This document shows, piece after piece, positions 26,219-34,468 of a stretch of DNA of 48,437 nt. The position numbers and the translations under genes were made by a program. Position 1 is the stretch's first letter. Each line of letters opens with the position of its first letter. Under the pieces are notes generated by a model that was not told the DNA's origin, made no database searches, and saw only the letters and a list, made by a program, of their open reading frames with translations. The stretch is from Gammaproteobacteria bacterium (GTDB taxonomy: Bacteria; Pseudomonadota; Gammaproteobacteria; SZUA-140), in assembly GCA_021648525.1 (NCBI GenBank), contig JAKISP010000029.1, forward strand, positions 1-48,437, written 5' to 3'.

Positions 26219-27397
26219 ATGTTGCCGGAAGAGATAGACGCGGTCAAAGCCGTTTATAAAAAATATGGCGGTGACAAAAACAGTTATGCCGGTGCCTACA
26301 GCAACGTCGTTAAACTGGAGCGATACCTTAAAACAGATGCCCACTCCACTGAAAAACTAGTACTAAAATCCTATGTTGAAGGGATTGGCACCGTAGACAA
26401 AAAGGGTGATAAATTTAGGGGCTATGCGTTTGGAACCGGGGCCACCGGTGTTGAGGAAAAAGTCACAGCGGGTTTGCGTGAAGCTGCGCAAGAGATCGAA
26501 AATAATCACCATGACCGGGATGCAATAATTACCACGCTCACCTTCAATCTGTTTGGCTTCAGCCGGGGTGCGGCGGCAGCCCGCCATTTTATCTACGAAG
26601 TCCTGTTCTCCCGGCCGATTATCGAACAACTCAAGGAGCTGAGTTATCAGGTGGGTGAGGTAAAGATCGGTTTTACCGGGCTGTTTGATACCGTCTCCTC
26701 CCATGGGCTCTCCTTTTCCAACGACACCGATGCACTGAACCTGGATGCCATCAGCCATGCCCAGAATGTTGTGCATCTGACCGCGGCGGATGAACACCGC
26801 AAGAATTTTTCACTCACCGACACCAACAGCGCTGGCAGTGGCCGGGAAATTTTCCTGCCGGGGGTACATTCTGACATTGGGGGTAGCTACCGTGATGGAG
26901 AGGGGGAGTCACAAGCCGTGTTGTGGGCCAACGGTGCATTTAGTGCGGTTAAAAAAGCAGAAACAGAGCGTAACCGCCTGGTTGCCGCCAACTGGTATCA
27001 GGCAGATGAACTGACCCTGCGCCACACCTCTCATGGCGGGGTGGTTTTAAATGCCACACGCGAGACCATCAGTAACCGCTACAGCCGCATACCGCTGCAT
27101 ATTATGGCTGAATTTGCCCGGGAGCCGGAGAATAAAATCAGTTTTGATGACAAACTCTATGATAGTGAAGAAATACTCCCAGAGCTCGAGCTGGCCCAGC
27201 AGGAGATTCAGGCTTATGTGGGGCAGCACCAGGGCAAGGGTTCTCGCAGTTCCCAGGCTGAGGACTGGCACGACAATGATCGCTCCTGGCTGCGCGATCT
27301 GCGCTACGGCTATTTTCACTTCTCCGCCAAACTGAGCTTTGCCCATGCCCCACGCTATATCGGTGGCCAACGACGGCGGATGACCTATGCCGGGTAA
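26219..27397 (+). CDS. Tle-type T6SS lipase effector, N-terminus apparently truncated
   Basis: 392 residues of an alpha/beta-hydrolase of the Tle1-like/DUF2235 kind. The nucleophile elbow is FGFSRGAAAARHF (GxSxG, Ser115), the acid is in GLFDTVSSHG (Asp157) and the His in LPGVHSDIGGSY (His217). YVEGIGT (~52-58) is a conserved early segment. Family members normally start with an FFDGTxNN strand before the 'SYxNxxSNVxRL' segment. Here only NSYAGAYSNVVKLERYL is present. The frame is open upstream to 26135 without a start codon and without that strand. The gene therefore looks 5'-truncated and may be a pseudogene or rely on ATG 26219. Tle enzymes cleave target-cell phospholipids. It overlaps the DUF2931 gene by 11 nt. 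Confidence 0.82.
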   Translation: MLPEEIDAVKAVYKKYGGDKNSYAGAYSNVVKLERYLKTDAHSTEKLVLKSYVEGIGTVDKKGDKFRGYAFGTGATGVEEKVTAGLREAAQEIENNHHDRDAIITTLTFNLFGFSRGAAAARHFIYEVLFSRPIIEQLKELSYQVGEVKIGFTGLFDTVSSHGLSFSNDTDALNLDAISHAQNVVHLTAADEHRKNFSLTDTNSAGSGREIFLPGVHSDIGGSYRDGEGESQAVLWANGAFSAVKKAETERNRLVAANWYQADELTLRHTSHGGVVLNATRETISNRYSRIPLHIMAEFAREPENKISFDDKLYDSEEILPELELAQQEIQAYVGQHQGKGSRSSQAEDWHDNDRSWLRDLRYGYFHFSAKLSFAHAPRYIGGQRRRMTYAG

Positions 27398-28448
27398 CGC
27401 ATCGGGTCGGCGGCGACTGTTTATCGTATTGATGATTCAAACCACCACAGGAAGCGCAGCAAGCATGGGGATATTTAAAGGCAACAGCAGCGAAAAATTT
27501 GAATGGAAGGCAACGGAAAGCGGCCCCAGATATTACCCGATGGAGATTATTTCAGGTAGCCTGAAATACCACGATGGCAGCGGTGCCACCTATGTACCGG
27601 ATGGGGTCACGTTGAATCATGGCTGGGGCAAAGGGGTCTCATCCCATGTGATTGGGGACGGCATCAACCCTTTGCCCAACCGCCTGACGCTCACTTTTTT
27701 TTCCTATACCGAAAACCAGTTTTATCAGGGTGACTTTGAGCTGCCCTATGAGAAAATACTCACCCTTTTTCAACAGGGTTTTTACAGCGCCAATGAAGAA
27801 GAGCATGTCACCTATGATTCAATCATGGTAGGCGTTGCCCCCGGTGGCACCGTCTCCGTCTGGTTGTTGAGCATTGATGGTGCCATCGAAGTCTTTTCCG
27901 GGCAGGCGGAAAAAGCCGATATCGACTGGACACGGATTATTGATAATCCGGATATCACACGCAAAGAATTTATTCGGCTGGAAATCGAGGAATCAATCTC
28001 TCCCGAAGCCCTGCAAGCCCTGAAACAAAACGGTGTGCCGCTGGGGCTGTGGCAAACCTACCGTAAACGCTACGACTGGCAGCCGCTGTTTACCGGGCTG
28101 GAGCCGCCCAGGCTGATAACGCGTCTGCGCTACTTTAATGGCGAAAATGAATTTCTCTATTACCCGTTAGATGAAGCGAATGCGACCGCACTGCGCCCAA
28201 TCCCCAAAGAGATGCGCTTTGTCTGGGAGTGGCCTAAAGGGAGGCGTTTGTTGTTTGAACTCACTTTTAACGAAGCGGAGATCTTTGCCGTCTTCAAGCA
28301 ACTCAGCGCTCAGGGCCAGCCGATAAAACTGGAGATGCGCATGGAAGTTAAAGAGGATAAAAAAACCTATTTTTCGGTTTTATTGCGTAACGAAAAAGAG
28401 GAGATTTCCCTTAAGCGCACCAACCTTGAAAACTATGGGGCGGATTAA
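27387..28448 (+). CDS. DUF2931 family protein, probable Tle immunity (Tli)
   Basis: 353 residues. 'EWKATESGPRYYPMEIISG', 'GWGKGVSSHVIGDG', 'PLPNRLTLTFFSYTENQFYQG' and 'YDSIMVGVAPGGTVSVWL' are DUF2931 hallmarks; these proteins are repeatedly found beside T6SS lipase effectors and are considered their immunity proteins. The N-terminus (RRRLFIVLMIQTTTG) is only weakly hydrophobic, so periplasmic export is uncertain although expected for Tli. The start ATG 27387 overlaps the lipase gene by 11 nt, indicating coupled expression. Length, at 353, is above the ~200 typical of single-domain members; the C-terminal ~100 residues may be an added domain. Confidence 0.8.
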   Translation: MPGNASGRRRLFIVLMIQTTTGSAASMGIFKGNSSEKFEWKATESGPRYYPMEIISGSLKYHDGSGATYVPDGVTLNHGWGKGVSSHVIGDGINPLPNRLTLTFFSYTENQFYQGDFELPYEKILTLFQQGFYSANEEEHVTYDSIMVGVAPGGTVSVWLLSIDGAIEVFSGQAEKADIDWTRIIDNPDITRKEFIRLEIEESISPEALQALKQNGVPLGLWQTYRKRYDWQPLFTGLEPPRLITRLRYFNGENEFLYYPLDEANATALRPIPKEMRFVWEWPKGRRLLFELTFNEAEIFAVFKQLSAQGQPIKLEMRMEVKEDKKTYFSVLLRNEKEEISLKRTNLENYGAD

Positions 28449-28457
28449 TAATAGCCG

Positions 28458-28559
28458 CAGTACAGCGACGAAGTGTTGCGTCAAGTGCGTCATGGCTATC
28501 TATACTTCTCAGTGCACTACCTTTGGGCTAGTGTCCATGCTTGCTCTCAGGAAAAATAA
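28458..28559 (+). pseudogene. C-terminal remnant of another Tle-type lipase
   Basis: A short open stretch reads 'SDEVLRQVRHGYLYFSVHY' then 'WASVHA'. This matches the C-terminal tail of the adjacent lipase ('RSWLRDLRYGYFHFSAK' then 'SFAHAP'), ~34 residues in all, ending at TAA 28557-28559. There is no start or catalytic part. It is read as the tail of a deleted second effector gene. Confidence 0.65.
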
Positions 28560-28561
28560 TA

Positions 28562-29542
28562 ATGGAAATATTAGTATTTATTTTAATCATTCCGGCCATC
28601 ATGTCTATGGCGGCATTGGTGACGATATATCAGCATGGATTAATCGCCGTCGCATTGTGGAGTGTTTTGGGTGCACTGTATGTTGGTGTGATTTTTCAGC
28701 TCTTTAGAGGTTTTGGTCACCCCCATGGTGCAACACCCAGTTTTGACTGGCTGGATATGCTCAGAGACTCATTTTTGGCATTGGTATTAATCGCTATAAC
28801 GCTCATGTTCTATTATGCTGCTGTCATCTTTTTTGAAAGTGGCAGCTACCTGTTTGCTTTATTTTTTCTTGTTCTAACATTAATGCTTCCCTACGTTTTT
28901 GTTCTGACTGACGGCTTTAGTCCATCTAGCTTTAAAGACCTGGTCGTTTCTTTAGACAGAAAAAATCCATTTAAACAGACGTATGAAAAAAATGATAAGG
29001 CTTTAAAGGCCGCTTTTAATGATGGGATGAATGATGAAAAATCGATACGATCATTTGTTAAAATTTCTACTAAAATCGCGAAGAGTAGTCCTTATGCCAA
29101 AAGATTTTCTTTTCAATTTGCTAATTATTCAACAAAAATTTTAATCAGCCGCACGAAAAACAGGGATTATGGGGTAGCTAAAAAAATAGTTAATAATTAT
29201 ATTGATAATATTATTCCATTCTCTGGATTTCATATAAAAGCTTATGACCTGGCAAGTAATGCGCTGGTTTTAAGCATGTTAAGTAATGACCAAAAGCCTG
29301 GGCAAAAGGTGATAGATGAACTATTAGGCTCGCATGTTGAAGCAAATACTATAAAAAATGAAATATTGCTGTTTAACCTTGCTTGTTATTATGCTTTAAA
29401 GAGACAGAAAAACAAGATGCTTGATTTCATAGCACGATCACTGTCCTGCGGTAAAAAAGCGGATCAATTTTTATCGGACTCAGATTTTGAGTATTATTGG
29501 GAAGATAAAGAGTTCGTCACTTTATTGCACAGTGGAAAATAA
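28562..29542 (+). CDS. Polytopic membrane protein with TPR-like C-terminus
   Basis: 326 residues from ATG 28562 (AGGAAAA 9 nt upstream; an upstream TTG at 28541 is less likely). The N-terminal ~120 residues hold about four hydrophobic segments (EILVFILIIPAIMSMAAL; IAVALWSVLGALYVGVIF; SFLALVLIAITLMFYYAAVIF; LFALFFLVLTLMLPYVFV). The remainder is a soluble helical domain ending in 'LLFNLACYYALKRQKNKMLDF' and 'FLSDSDFEYYWEDKEFVTLL', a TPR end-of-group signature. The role is unknown. Position after the lipase/immunity pair suggests a further accessory or membrane immunity gene. It is the last gene before the second MITE. Confidence 0.65.
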   Translation: MEILVFILIIPAIMSMAALVTIYQHGLIAVALWSVLGALYVGVIFQLFRGFGHPHGATPSFDWLDMLRDSFLALVLIAITLMFYYAAVIFFESGSYLFALFFLVLTLMLPYVFVLTDGFSPSSFKDLVVSLDRKNPFKQTYEKNDKALKAAFNDGMNDEKSIRSFVKISTKIAKSSPYAKRFSFQFANYSTKILISRTKNRDYGVAKKIVNNYIDNIIPFSGFHIKAYDLASNALVLSMLSNDQKPGQKVIDELLGSHVEANTIKNEILLFNLACYYALKRQKNKMLDFIARSLSCGKKADQFLSDSDFEYYWEDKEFVTLLHSGK

Positions 29543-29622
29543 GCTGGTGGATAACCCGACAGGCCGCAATCAGCAATTTTTATTGAACTTTATGGTGGGG
29601 TACACTATGAAAAAATTAATGT

Positions 29623-29761
29623 GAGACCTTTGCACGAGTCTATTTTCCGCTCCAGCTGCGTTATAAATAATCTCAAAACCGTCATTTACTTCGTGTAAAC
29701 TCCATTTTTTCGGTCATTTATGCCTTACTGGAACGAAAACTAGTCCTCGTGCAAAGGTCTC
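29623..29761 (+). mobile_element. MITE-like element, copy 2 (139 bp)
   Basis: Same length and orientation as the copy at 24831-24969, with the same perfect 16-bp terminal inverted repeats and few internal substitutions. Flanked by AATGT on both sides (29618-29622, 29762-29766), i.e. its own 3-5 bp target duplication. It ends 10 nt from the apeB stop and marks the boundary between the effector island and the housekeeping block. Confidence 0.85.
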
Positions 29762-29770
29762 AATGTGTTA

Positions 29771-31060
29771 TTAGCAGCGTAGAAATCCACTCATCGCACC
29801 AATCATATAGTGATGGTCTGCTGCCCCTGCACTTTCACGAATACTATGCATTGCCCACATTGGGTTACCGACATCGAGTGAGCGAATCCCGGTACGTGCC
29901 GCTGACATTGGCCCAATAGTGCTGCCACAGGCGAGGTCACTTCGATTGACAAATTTCTGATGCGGGATTTTTTCATCTTCACAGATTGAGACAAACAGCG
30001 CCTCGGTATGGGCATTTGTAGTATAGCGTTGGTTGGTGTTGATTTTGATGACTGGGCCGGCATTGATGATCGGCTGATGTTCTGGTTCATGTTTGTGACT
30101 GAAATTAGGATGCCACGCATGTGCCATGTCTGCACTCAGCATATAACTATGGGCGATTGCCTGGTGATGGCCTTGTGTCGTGTCATCTAGTGTCGTGCTA
30201 ATGCGATGCAGCACATCGCTGAGGAAGCTGCCATCAGCCCCTTTGGCACTACTGCTGCCAACCTCTTCATGATCAAAGAAGGCGATGACCTGAGTGGCTG
30301 GATTCGATTGATCGAGAATTTTTGTCAGCGCCAGCAGTGCGGCATGGCACGAGGCGAGGTTATCCAGTTGGCTATTGGTGATGAATGCCTGGTCGAGACC
30401 AGAGAATGCCCCCGGTTGGGTGTCGTAGGCAGCGAGTTCCCAGGCAAGAATATCGGTTTCATTGACTTGAAGCCGTTCGGCAATAAACCCTTTAAAACTG
30501 CCCCCGTCTGGGCCGGGTTGAGAAAAGATGAGTGGCAGTTCGTCCTGCGGATTAAATTTAAGCCCGCTTTTGTTTACCTCTCGGTTGAGATGAATAGCGA
30601 GATTGGGCAGGCGTACAATCGATTCGTTAATGCGTAGCAGTCGCGACTCAAATGCCTGCGCGCCACGACCTGTTTTAATGCTGACTCGACCTGCGAGTGA
30701 AAGATCTCGGTCAGCAAAAGTAGCTAAAATAGGGCCACCGTAAACTTCAACCCCAAGGCGTAAGTAAGCCCCTCGCTTCTGTTCTGGATTGGGTTTGATG
30801 CGAAGACCGGGTGAGTCGGTGTGTGCGCCAATAATGCGATAGCCACTTTCACTCGGCGCTTTTGATCCTGCGATAAAGGCGATGATTGAGGATTGATCGC
30901 GGATGGTGTAATAGCGCTCCCCGGCGTTTAATTGCCAAATTTCTTTTTCTGAGAGTGCTTTAAAGCCATGGGCCTGTAATAAGGCGACGGTGGATTCAAC
31001 CACATGCCATGGGCTTGGGCTGCTATCGATGTATTCTAAAAGTTGTTGCGCCTGGGTCAT
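29771..31060 (-). CDS. apeB: M18-family aminopeptidase
   Basis: 429 residues, the usual length for the M18 (aspartyl aminopeptidase, DNPEP/ApeB) family. It is a cytosolic zinc enzyme releasing N-terminal residues, with preference for acidic ones in the family. Metal-site motifs are visible: GAHTDSPG (His80), SQLDNLASC (Asp), FFDHEEVGSSS (adjacent Glu pair), LSADMAHAWHPNF and, near the end, MHSIRESAGA. The start codon begins the canonical 'QLLEYIDSSPSPWHVV' segment. Encoded on the minus strand, with an apparently independent promoter region toward 31.1 kb. It is followed downstream by the MITE, which could alter its 3' end. Confidence 0.93.
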   Translation of the reverse strand: MTQAQQLLEYIDSSPSPWHVVESTVALLQAHGFKALSEKEIWQLNAGERYYTIRDQSSIIAFIAGSKAPSESGYRIIGAHTDSPGLRIKPNPEQKRGAYLRLGVEVYGGPILATFADRDLSLAGRVSIKTGRGAQAFESRLLRINESIVRLPNLAIHLNREVNKSGLKFNPQDELPLIFSQPGPDGGSFKGFIAERLQVNETDILAWELAAYDTQPGAFSGLDQAFITNSQLDNLASCHAALLALTKILDQSNPATQVIAFFDHEEVGSSSAKGADGSFLSDVLHRISTTLDDTTQGHHQAIAHSYMLSADMAHAWHPNFSHKHEPEHQPIINAGPVIKINTNQRYTTNAHTEALFVSICEDEKIPHQKFVNRSDLACGSTIGPMSAARTGIRSLDVGNPMWAMHSIRESAGAADHHYMIGAMSGFLRC

Positions 31061-31130
31061 CTGTTTCTCGTAGGTGATGGTCTGCGAGCAACTAATTTAA
31101 CATGAGTCTAACATCTCATCTATTCAAAAT

Positions 31131-31161
31131 TTGACAGCTCATTGGGAGAGGGGGGTATGAT
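31131..31161 (+). promoter_or_regulatory. Possible sigma-70 promoter
   Basis: A perfect -35 TTGACA (31131-31136) and a -10-like TATGAT (31156-31161) are separated by 19 nt, slightly longer than optimal. It would drive the small cysteine-rich ORF and the DUF5062 gene. Confidence 0.4.
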
Positions 31162-31212
31162 GGTGCATTATCTTCCTCAGGTTATATTCCAACTTTAATT
31201 TATCGGATTGAA

Positions 31213-31317
31213 ATGGTGGCAGACTTGAAGATTACCGAAGAACAAATTTGCTATTCCAGCGATCTCTGCATAAGCTGCATTTCATCGAAATGCTGTTGGT
31301 GTGCCAGGATTGAATAA
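31213..31317 (+). CDS. Possible small cysteine-rich protein (34 aa)
   Basis: An ATG-started 34-codon frame with six cysteines, five of them in the last 16 residues (CISCISSKCCWCARIE). Two CxxC-type spacings suggest metal binding. It lies downstream of a promoter-like sequence and 17 nt before the DUF5062 gene. The ribosome site is weak (only CGGATTG). It may be a real small gene, a leader peptide, or chance. Confidence 0.35.
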   Translation: MVADLKITEEQICYSSDLCISCISSKCCWCARIE

Positions 31318-31334
31318 TCGTATTGAGGATGGGG

Positions 31335-31595
31335 ATGAAAAAGCTCAAAAATGAAGTTGAATTAATCAAGGCGGCCATTATTGCTGGCGTGCGTTACGCA
31401 GAAGCACGTGGAGCGGCACAGTTTGATAATGCGGATTCGGCAAACGACAAAGCACTCTACATCTATCGCTTGCTGGTGCATGACAAATTGATTCAGGCGA
31501 TGCCTGAGGACCAGGTCTCGCAGAAGTCGGTCAAACACAAGCTTGCGATCTGGTACTCAAAACAGTTGCCTGGTGATCACTCACTATTGCAGTAA
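31335..31595 (+). CDS. DUF5062 family small protein
   Basis: 86 residues, all cytosolic. 'KKLKNEVELIKAAIIAGVRYAEARGA' and 'DKALYIYRLLVHDKLI' match the DUF5062 family known from gammaproteobacteria; the function is unknown. ATG 31335 is preferred (GAGG ~6 nt upstream); ATG 31329 and TTG 31323 are alternative starts adding 2 or 4 residues. Convergent with the cytochrome c gene, only 5 nt apart, so they may share a termination region. Confidence 0.8.
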   Translation: MKKLKNEVELIKAAIIAGVRYAEARGAAQFDNADSANDKALYIYRLLVHDKLIQAMPEDQVSQKSVKHKLAIWYSKQLPGDHSLLQ

Positions 31596-31600
31596 AGGCC

Positions 31601-32014
31601 TTACTCTGTCTGTTTGGTAGCTGTTTGAGTCGATGCCGTAGCCTGTTTTGGTATATTCAGGGCGATAATATAATCGACAACGACCTTCAGATCCTCATCG
31701 TTGATTGAGCCTTGCTGCGGTGGCATCCGTTTCCCGCCAGTGATCTGGTCCCAGCGTCCAGCACTGCCAGAACGAATAACGGCCGTGAGTTGTGCGTGCG
31801 CATCGGGTACACCTTGATAGCGTTTGCTGACCAGTTTCCAGGCGGGTCCGTAGACACTATTGGATACGGCATGACAACCCATGCAGCCGGATTTGGCGGC
31901 GATCACACGGGCGTCTGAGGTGCTGCTATCGGCTGCATTTGTGCGCATAGATTCGTTGATATCACAGGCGCTAAGTAACAGTGCTGTGGTGATGATTAAT
32001 AAATGGTATTTCAT
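31601..32014 (-). CDS. Class I c-type cytochrome, lipoprotein-anchored
   Basis: 137 residues. The signal peptide ends with lipobox LLSAC, so the protein is predicted to be lipid-anchored on the periplasmic side. A single haem site is CMGCH (CxxCH), and the distal Met lies in KRMPPQ, typical of cytochrome c551/c552-like electron carriers. A Thr/Gln-rich low-complexity tail ends the protein. Start at 32014 (GGGAAATAG just upstream) is preferred over 32029. The DUF3592 gene lies 16 nt upstream in the same direction, so the two are probably cotranscribed. Confidence 0.88.
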   Translation of the reverse strand: MKYHLLIITTALLLSACDINESMRTNAADSSTSDARVIAAKSGCMGCHAVSNSVYGPAWKLVSKRYQGVPDAHAQLTAVIRSGSAGRWDQITGGKRMPPQQGSINDEDLKVVVDYIIALNIPKQATASTQTATKQTE

Positions 32015-32030
32015 TCTATTTCCCTTCATT

Positions 32031-32462
32031 TTAACCGCTGAAAAACATCGCGAGCAGGCCGATTATAGTAAAGCCGATTCCCATTGCAAGGATTAGCCAG
32101 TCATCATTCGCTCGTCCAGGTGTCAGTGTCGATTGCGCAGGTTGCTGAGGGTTATAGAAGACCTTGACCTCACTCCCCTGAGGGTATTTTTTAAGTTGTG
32201 TGCTGGCAAAGCCAGGCATCGGCATCGTGCCTGGTGGGAATTCAACACGTCCTTCGTGGCCATGCTCATCAATGGTGTAGCTAAAGCGAATATCGGGCAA
32301 GAGGTCATTCTCCGCTGATTCAAGGGAGGCAGAACTGATTGTGCCGCTGATGGAGGGCCATTTTTTGTTTGCTTTACCTTTCTGAAAGCCGCGCCAGCCA
32401 AAGAAGGTGATGGCCAGGCCTGCGATGATAAAGCCGCCGATAATGAGGGCGTAGTAGTTCAA
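32031..32462 (-). CDS. DUF3592 membrane protein
   Basis: About 143 residues from a TTG start at 32462, which is preceded by GGGAG at good spacing; the longer frame back to 32582 adds an uncharacteristic N-terminus. Transmembrane segment 1 covers ALIIGGFIIAGLAITFFGW and segment 2 is at the C-terminus (ILAMGIGFTIIGLLAMFF). Between them lies a beta-rich domain with 'WPSISGTISSASLE', 'PDIRFSYTIDEHGHEG' and 'YPQGSEVKVFYNPQQPAQSTL', the DUF3592 signature. The role is unknown. Confidence 0.82.
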   Translation of the reverse strand: MNYYALIIGGFIIAGLAITFFGWRGFQKGKANKKWPSISGTISSASLESAENDLLPDIRFSYTIDEHGHEGRVEFPPGTMPMPGFASTQLKKYPQGSEVKVFYNPQQPAQSTLTPGRANDDWLILAMGIGFTIIGLLAMFFSG

Positions 32463-32544
32463 GGGTTTTTCTCCCACAATAATAATTGAGAGCAGGCAGT
32501 ATACCCTATACAGATGATGGCGAGAAAAGTGGCGGTGTCTTAAA

Positions 32545-32991
32545 TCAGCGCAGTTGGGAGTTACTATTATTAGGTACTGCACAATATAGTGGGCTGATAT
32601 TAGATGGTGATGTTTGTCGCATACTGCTTGATGCTTGTGCGGATAGCTGTCCTTCTAACGCCATTTTTGTGAATGACAGTGCGCCATCAACCACTTGTGA
32701 TGACTGGAAATGGTAATTAGAGATTTTACAGCTCACCGGTAAATGGAGCGCTGAGCGGTGGGTGATTTCGAATTCGGTCCAGGCAATAATGGGCAGATCA
32801 TTCAGGCTTCTATCGACGCAGGCCCAGGCATCGTGATCGATGATGACATCAATATATTGAAAGCGTGGTAAGGTAAGTCGAATCGGCAACGCAAGGCGCT
32901 GGGTGGCAATACGAATGGTATTAAAGATTTCTGCCTCAATATTGACTTGAGCGCTTGAATAAACCGGGATGTCTTTTAATCGTTTTATCAT
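32545..32991 (-). CDS. Conserved hypothetical protein
   Basis: 148 residues. Start ATG 32991 is chosen because GGAG lies 9 nt upstream; 33006 is an alternative. The sequence has coherent folded character ('LKDIPVYSSAQVNIEAEIF', 'FQYIDVIIDHDAWACVDRSL', 'PIIAWTEFEI', 'PVSCKISNYHF') and seems familiar from other gammaproteobacteria, but I cannot attach a function. No signal peptide or membrane segment. The last ~30 residues are Ser/Gln-rich and less ordered. It is transcribed toward the DUF3592 gene and possibly cotranscribed with it. Confidence 0.6.
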   Translation of the reverse strand: MIKRLKDIPVYSSAQVNIEAEIFNTIRIATQRLALPIRLTLPRFQYIDVIIDHDAWACVDRSLNDLPIIAWTEFEITHRSALHLPVSCKISNYHFQSSQVVDGALSFTKMALEGQLSAQASSSMRQTSPSNISPLYCAVPNNSNSQLR

Positions 32992-33133
32992 TGTCGAGGT
33001 CTCCATCTGCTTTTGTGACCTGCCTCTACATACTTAAGCGGCCGACAGCTTGCCTGCCTTTAGCTTTATGGATGCTTTGTGAGATAGAATTAGCAGGCTT
33101 AGTGGATAATATTTTGACAAAAGGTTGGGAAAA

Positions 33134-33628
33134 ATGAACTGTTTTCATAAAATTAACAAGACGGGTGTGACCCTTATTGCGGCGGTCTCGCTGTTGGTTT
33201 CTTCATCGCTTTATGCTGAAGTGATTGGCAGTGTTAGCACCAAAATTAAGCTATTGGGTGCCAATGATAAAATCGTGGTTGAGGCCTTTGATGACCCTAT
33301 AATTTCAGGGGCAACCTGCCATCTGAGTCGTGCTAAAACCGGCGGAATGAGTGGCTCATTAGGGCTTGCTGAGGATACCTCCGATGCCTCAATTGCCTGT
33401 CGTCAGACCGGTCCGATTAGCCTGCCAACTAAAGTTAAATCAGGTAAATTTGATGGCCAGGAGGTGTTTAAGAAAAGCACCTCGATATTGTTTAAATCGC
33501 TCCAGGTGGTACGTTTTTATGATGCGAAGCGTAATACGCTGATCTATCTGAGTTATAGCGATAAACTGGTTGATGGCTCACCAAAAAATAGCATTTCGAC
33601 GATCCCGGTGATGCCCTGGCGTCCATGA
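33134..33628 (+). CDS. creA: CreA family protein
   Basis: 164 residues from ATG 33134 (GGGAAAA immediately upstream). A signal peptide ends near SLYA|EVIG. '[25 protein letters not shown]', '[13 protein letters not shown]', '[11 protein letters not shown]' and '[25 protein letters not shown]' are all CreA-family segments, and the length matches. It is a periplasmic protein of unknown biochemical role. The stop overlaps the next start (ATGA at 33625-33628), so it is coupled with the DUF1499 gene. Confidence 0.92.
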   Translation: MNCFHKINKTGVTLIAAVSLLVSSSLYAEVIGSVSTKIKLLGANDKIVVEAFDDPIISGATCHLSRAKTGGMSGSLGLAEDTSDASIACRQTGPISLPTKVKSGKFDGQEVFKKSTSILFKSLQVVRFYDAKRNTLIYLSYSDKLVDGSPKNSISTIPVMPWRP

Positions 33629-34047
33629 AACGGTGGCTATTGCACACCTGGCTGATCGTTTTATTATTGTGTGCCGCTACCAAGACTATGGCTGACGAAA
33701 GATTAAAACCGTGTCCGGAGAGTCCTAACTGCGTTTCATCGTTGGCAACGAGTGATAAACATCGAATTGCACCGATGAGTTACGGCGGTGATCGCGCGGT
33801 AGCGCGTCTGCGTCTGTTGACGGTACTTTCACAGTTTGAAAATGCAGCGATTATTGAAGATACTGAGCTTTATTTACGTGTCACAGTAACGAGTACCGTG
33901 CTGCGTTTTATCGATGATGTCACATTCTTTTTTGATGACGAACAAGCACTTATTCAGATGCGCTCTGCATCACGCAGTGGGCATTATGATTTTGGTGCCA
34001 ATCGTCGTCGACTGGAAGGTATTCGTCAGCGCTACGAACAGCAATAG
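33625..34047 (+). CDS. DUF1499 family protein
   Basis: 140 residues with a hydrophobic N-terminal signal or anchor ([15 protein letters not shown]). It then shows the DUF1499 pattern: '[15 protein letters not shown]' with paired cysteines, '[21 protein letters not shown]', '[27 protein letters not shown]' and '[13 protein letters not shown]'. The function is unknown. Translationally coupled to creA through a 4-nt overlap and convergent with the DUF3820 gene 3 nt away. Confidence 0.9.
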   Translation: MKRWLLHTWLIVLLLCAATKTMADERLKPCPESPNCVSSLATSDKHRIAPMSYGGDRAVARLRLLTVLSQFENAAIIEDTELYLRVTVTSTVLRFIDDVTFFFDDEQALIQMRSASRSGHYDFGANRRRLEGIRQRYEQQ

Positions 34048-34050
34048 TTG

Positions 34051-34338
34051 TTATTCGCTCTGTTTTTCAGGGCCATTAGTCATTTTTGTGCGTAGTGGGT
34101 CGAAGAGTGGTTCTAGCCCATTGACTTTAACTTCATGCACGATGCTCATCAATTCTCCCAGTTCACCAGATGGAAACCCCTGGCCCGCAAACCACACGAC
34201 ATAAGGTTCTGGCAGGTCAAGCAGCAGGCAATTTTTGTATTTTCCAAACGGCATACGGGTGGTCAGCAGTTTCTTTAATACGAGTGGATCGGGCTGTAAT
34301 GAAGGGATACTATCTGAAGTTTTCATGTTTAATCGCAT
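34051..34338 (-). CDS. DUF3820 family protein
   Basis: 95 residues, or 91 if the second ATG at 34326 is used. The core 'MPFGKYKNCLLLDLPEPYVVWFAGQGFPSGELGELM' is diagnostic of DUF3820, a small cytosolic family annotated elsewhere as a quorum-sensing-regulated virulence factor. No membrane or export signal. Convergent with DUF1499 on one side and divergent from UPF0149 on the other, with about 130 nt of shared upstream DNA. Confidence 0.85.
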   Translation of the reverse strand: MRLNMKTSDSIPSLQPDPLVLKKLLTTRMPFGKYKNCLLLDLPEPYVVWFAGQGFPSGELGELMSIVHEVKVNGLEPLFDPLRTKMTNGPEKQSE

Positions 34339-34468
34339 AGTTTGCTTTGATGTTGATCAGAGATCGATTAAAATCCCACTCATGGTAGGAATTTAACGTC
34401 GTTTTCCTGCAGCTTTTCCCTGCAATGAAATGATTGCGGGGATTTACCACACACAGGATCACATATTA

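Noticed and set aside
16252-29542. Complete T6SS gene cluster
   Set aside because: No sheath, baseplate, membrane-complex or ClpV genes are present; only tube, spike, adaptor, effector and immunity-type genes.
24829-29763. Composite transposon formed by the two MITEs
   Set aside because: Each copy has its own target duplication, so they inserted separately; the outer flanks do not match each other.
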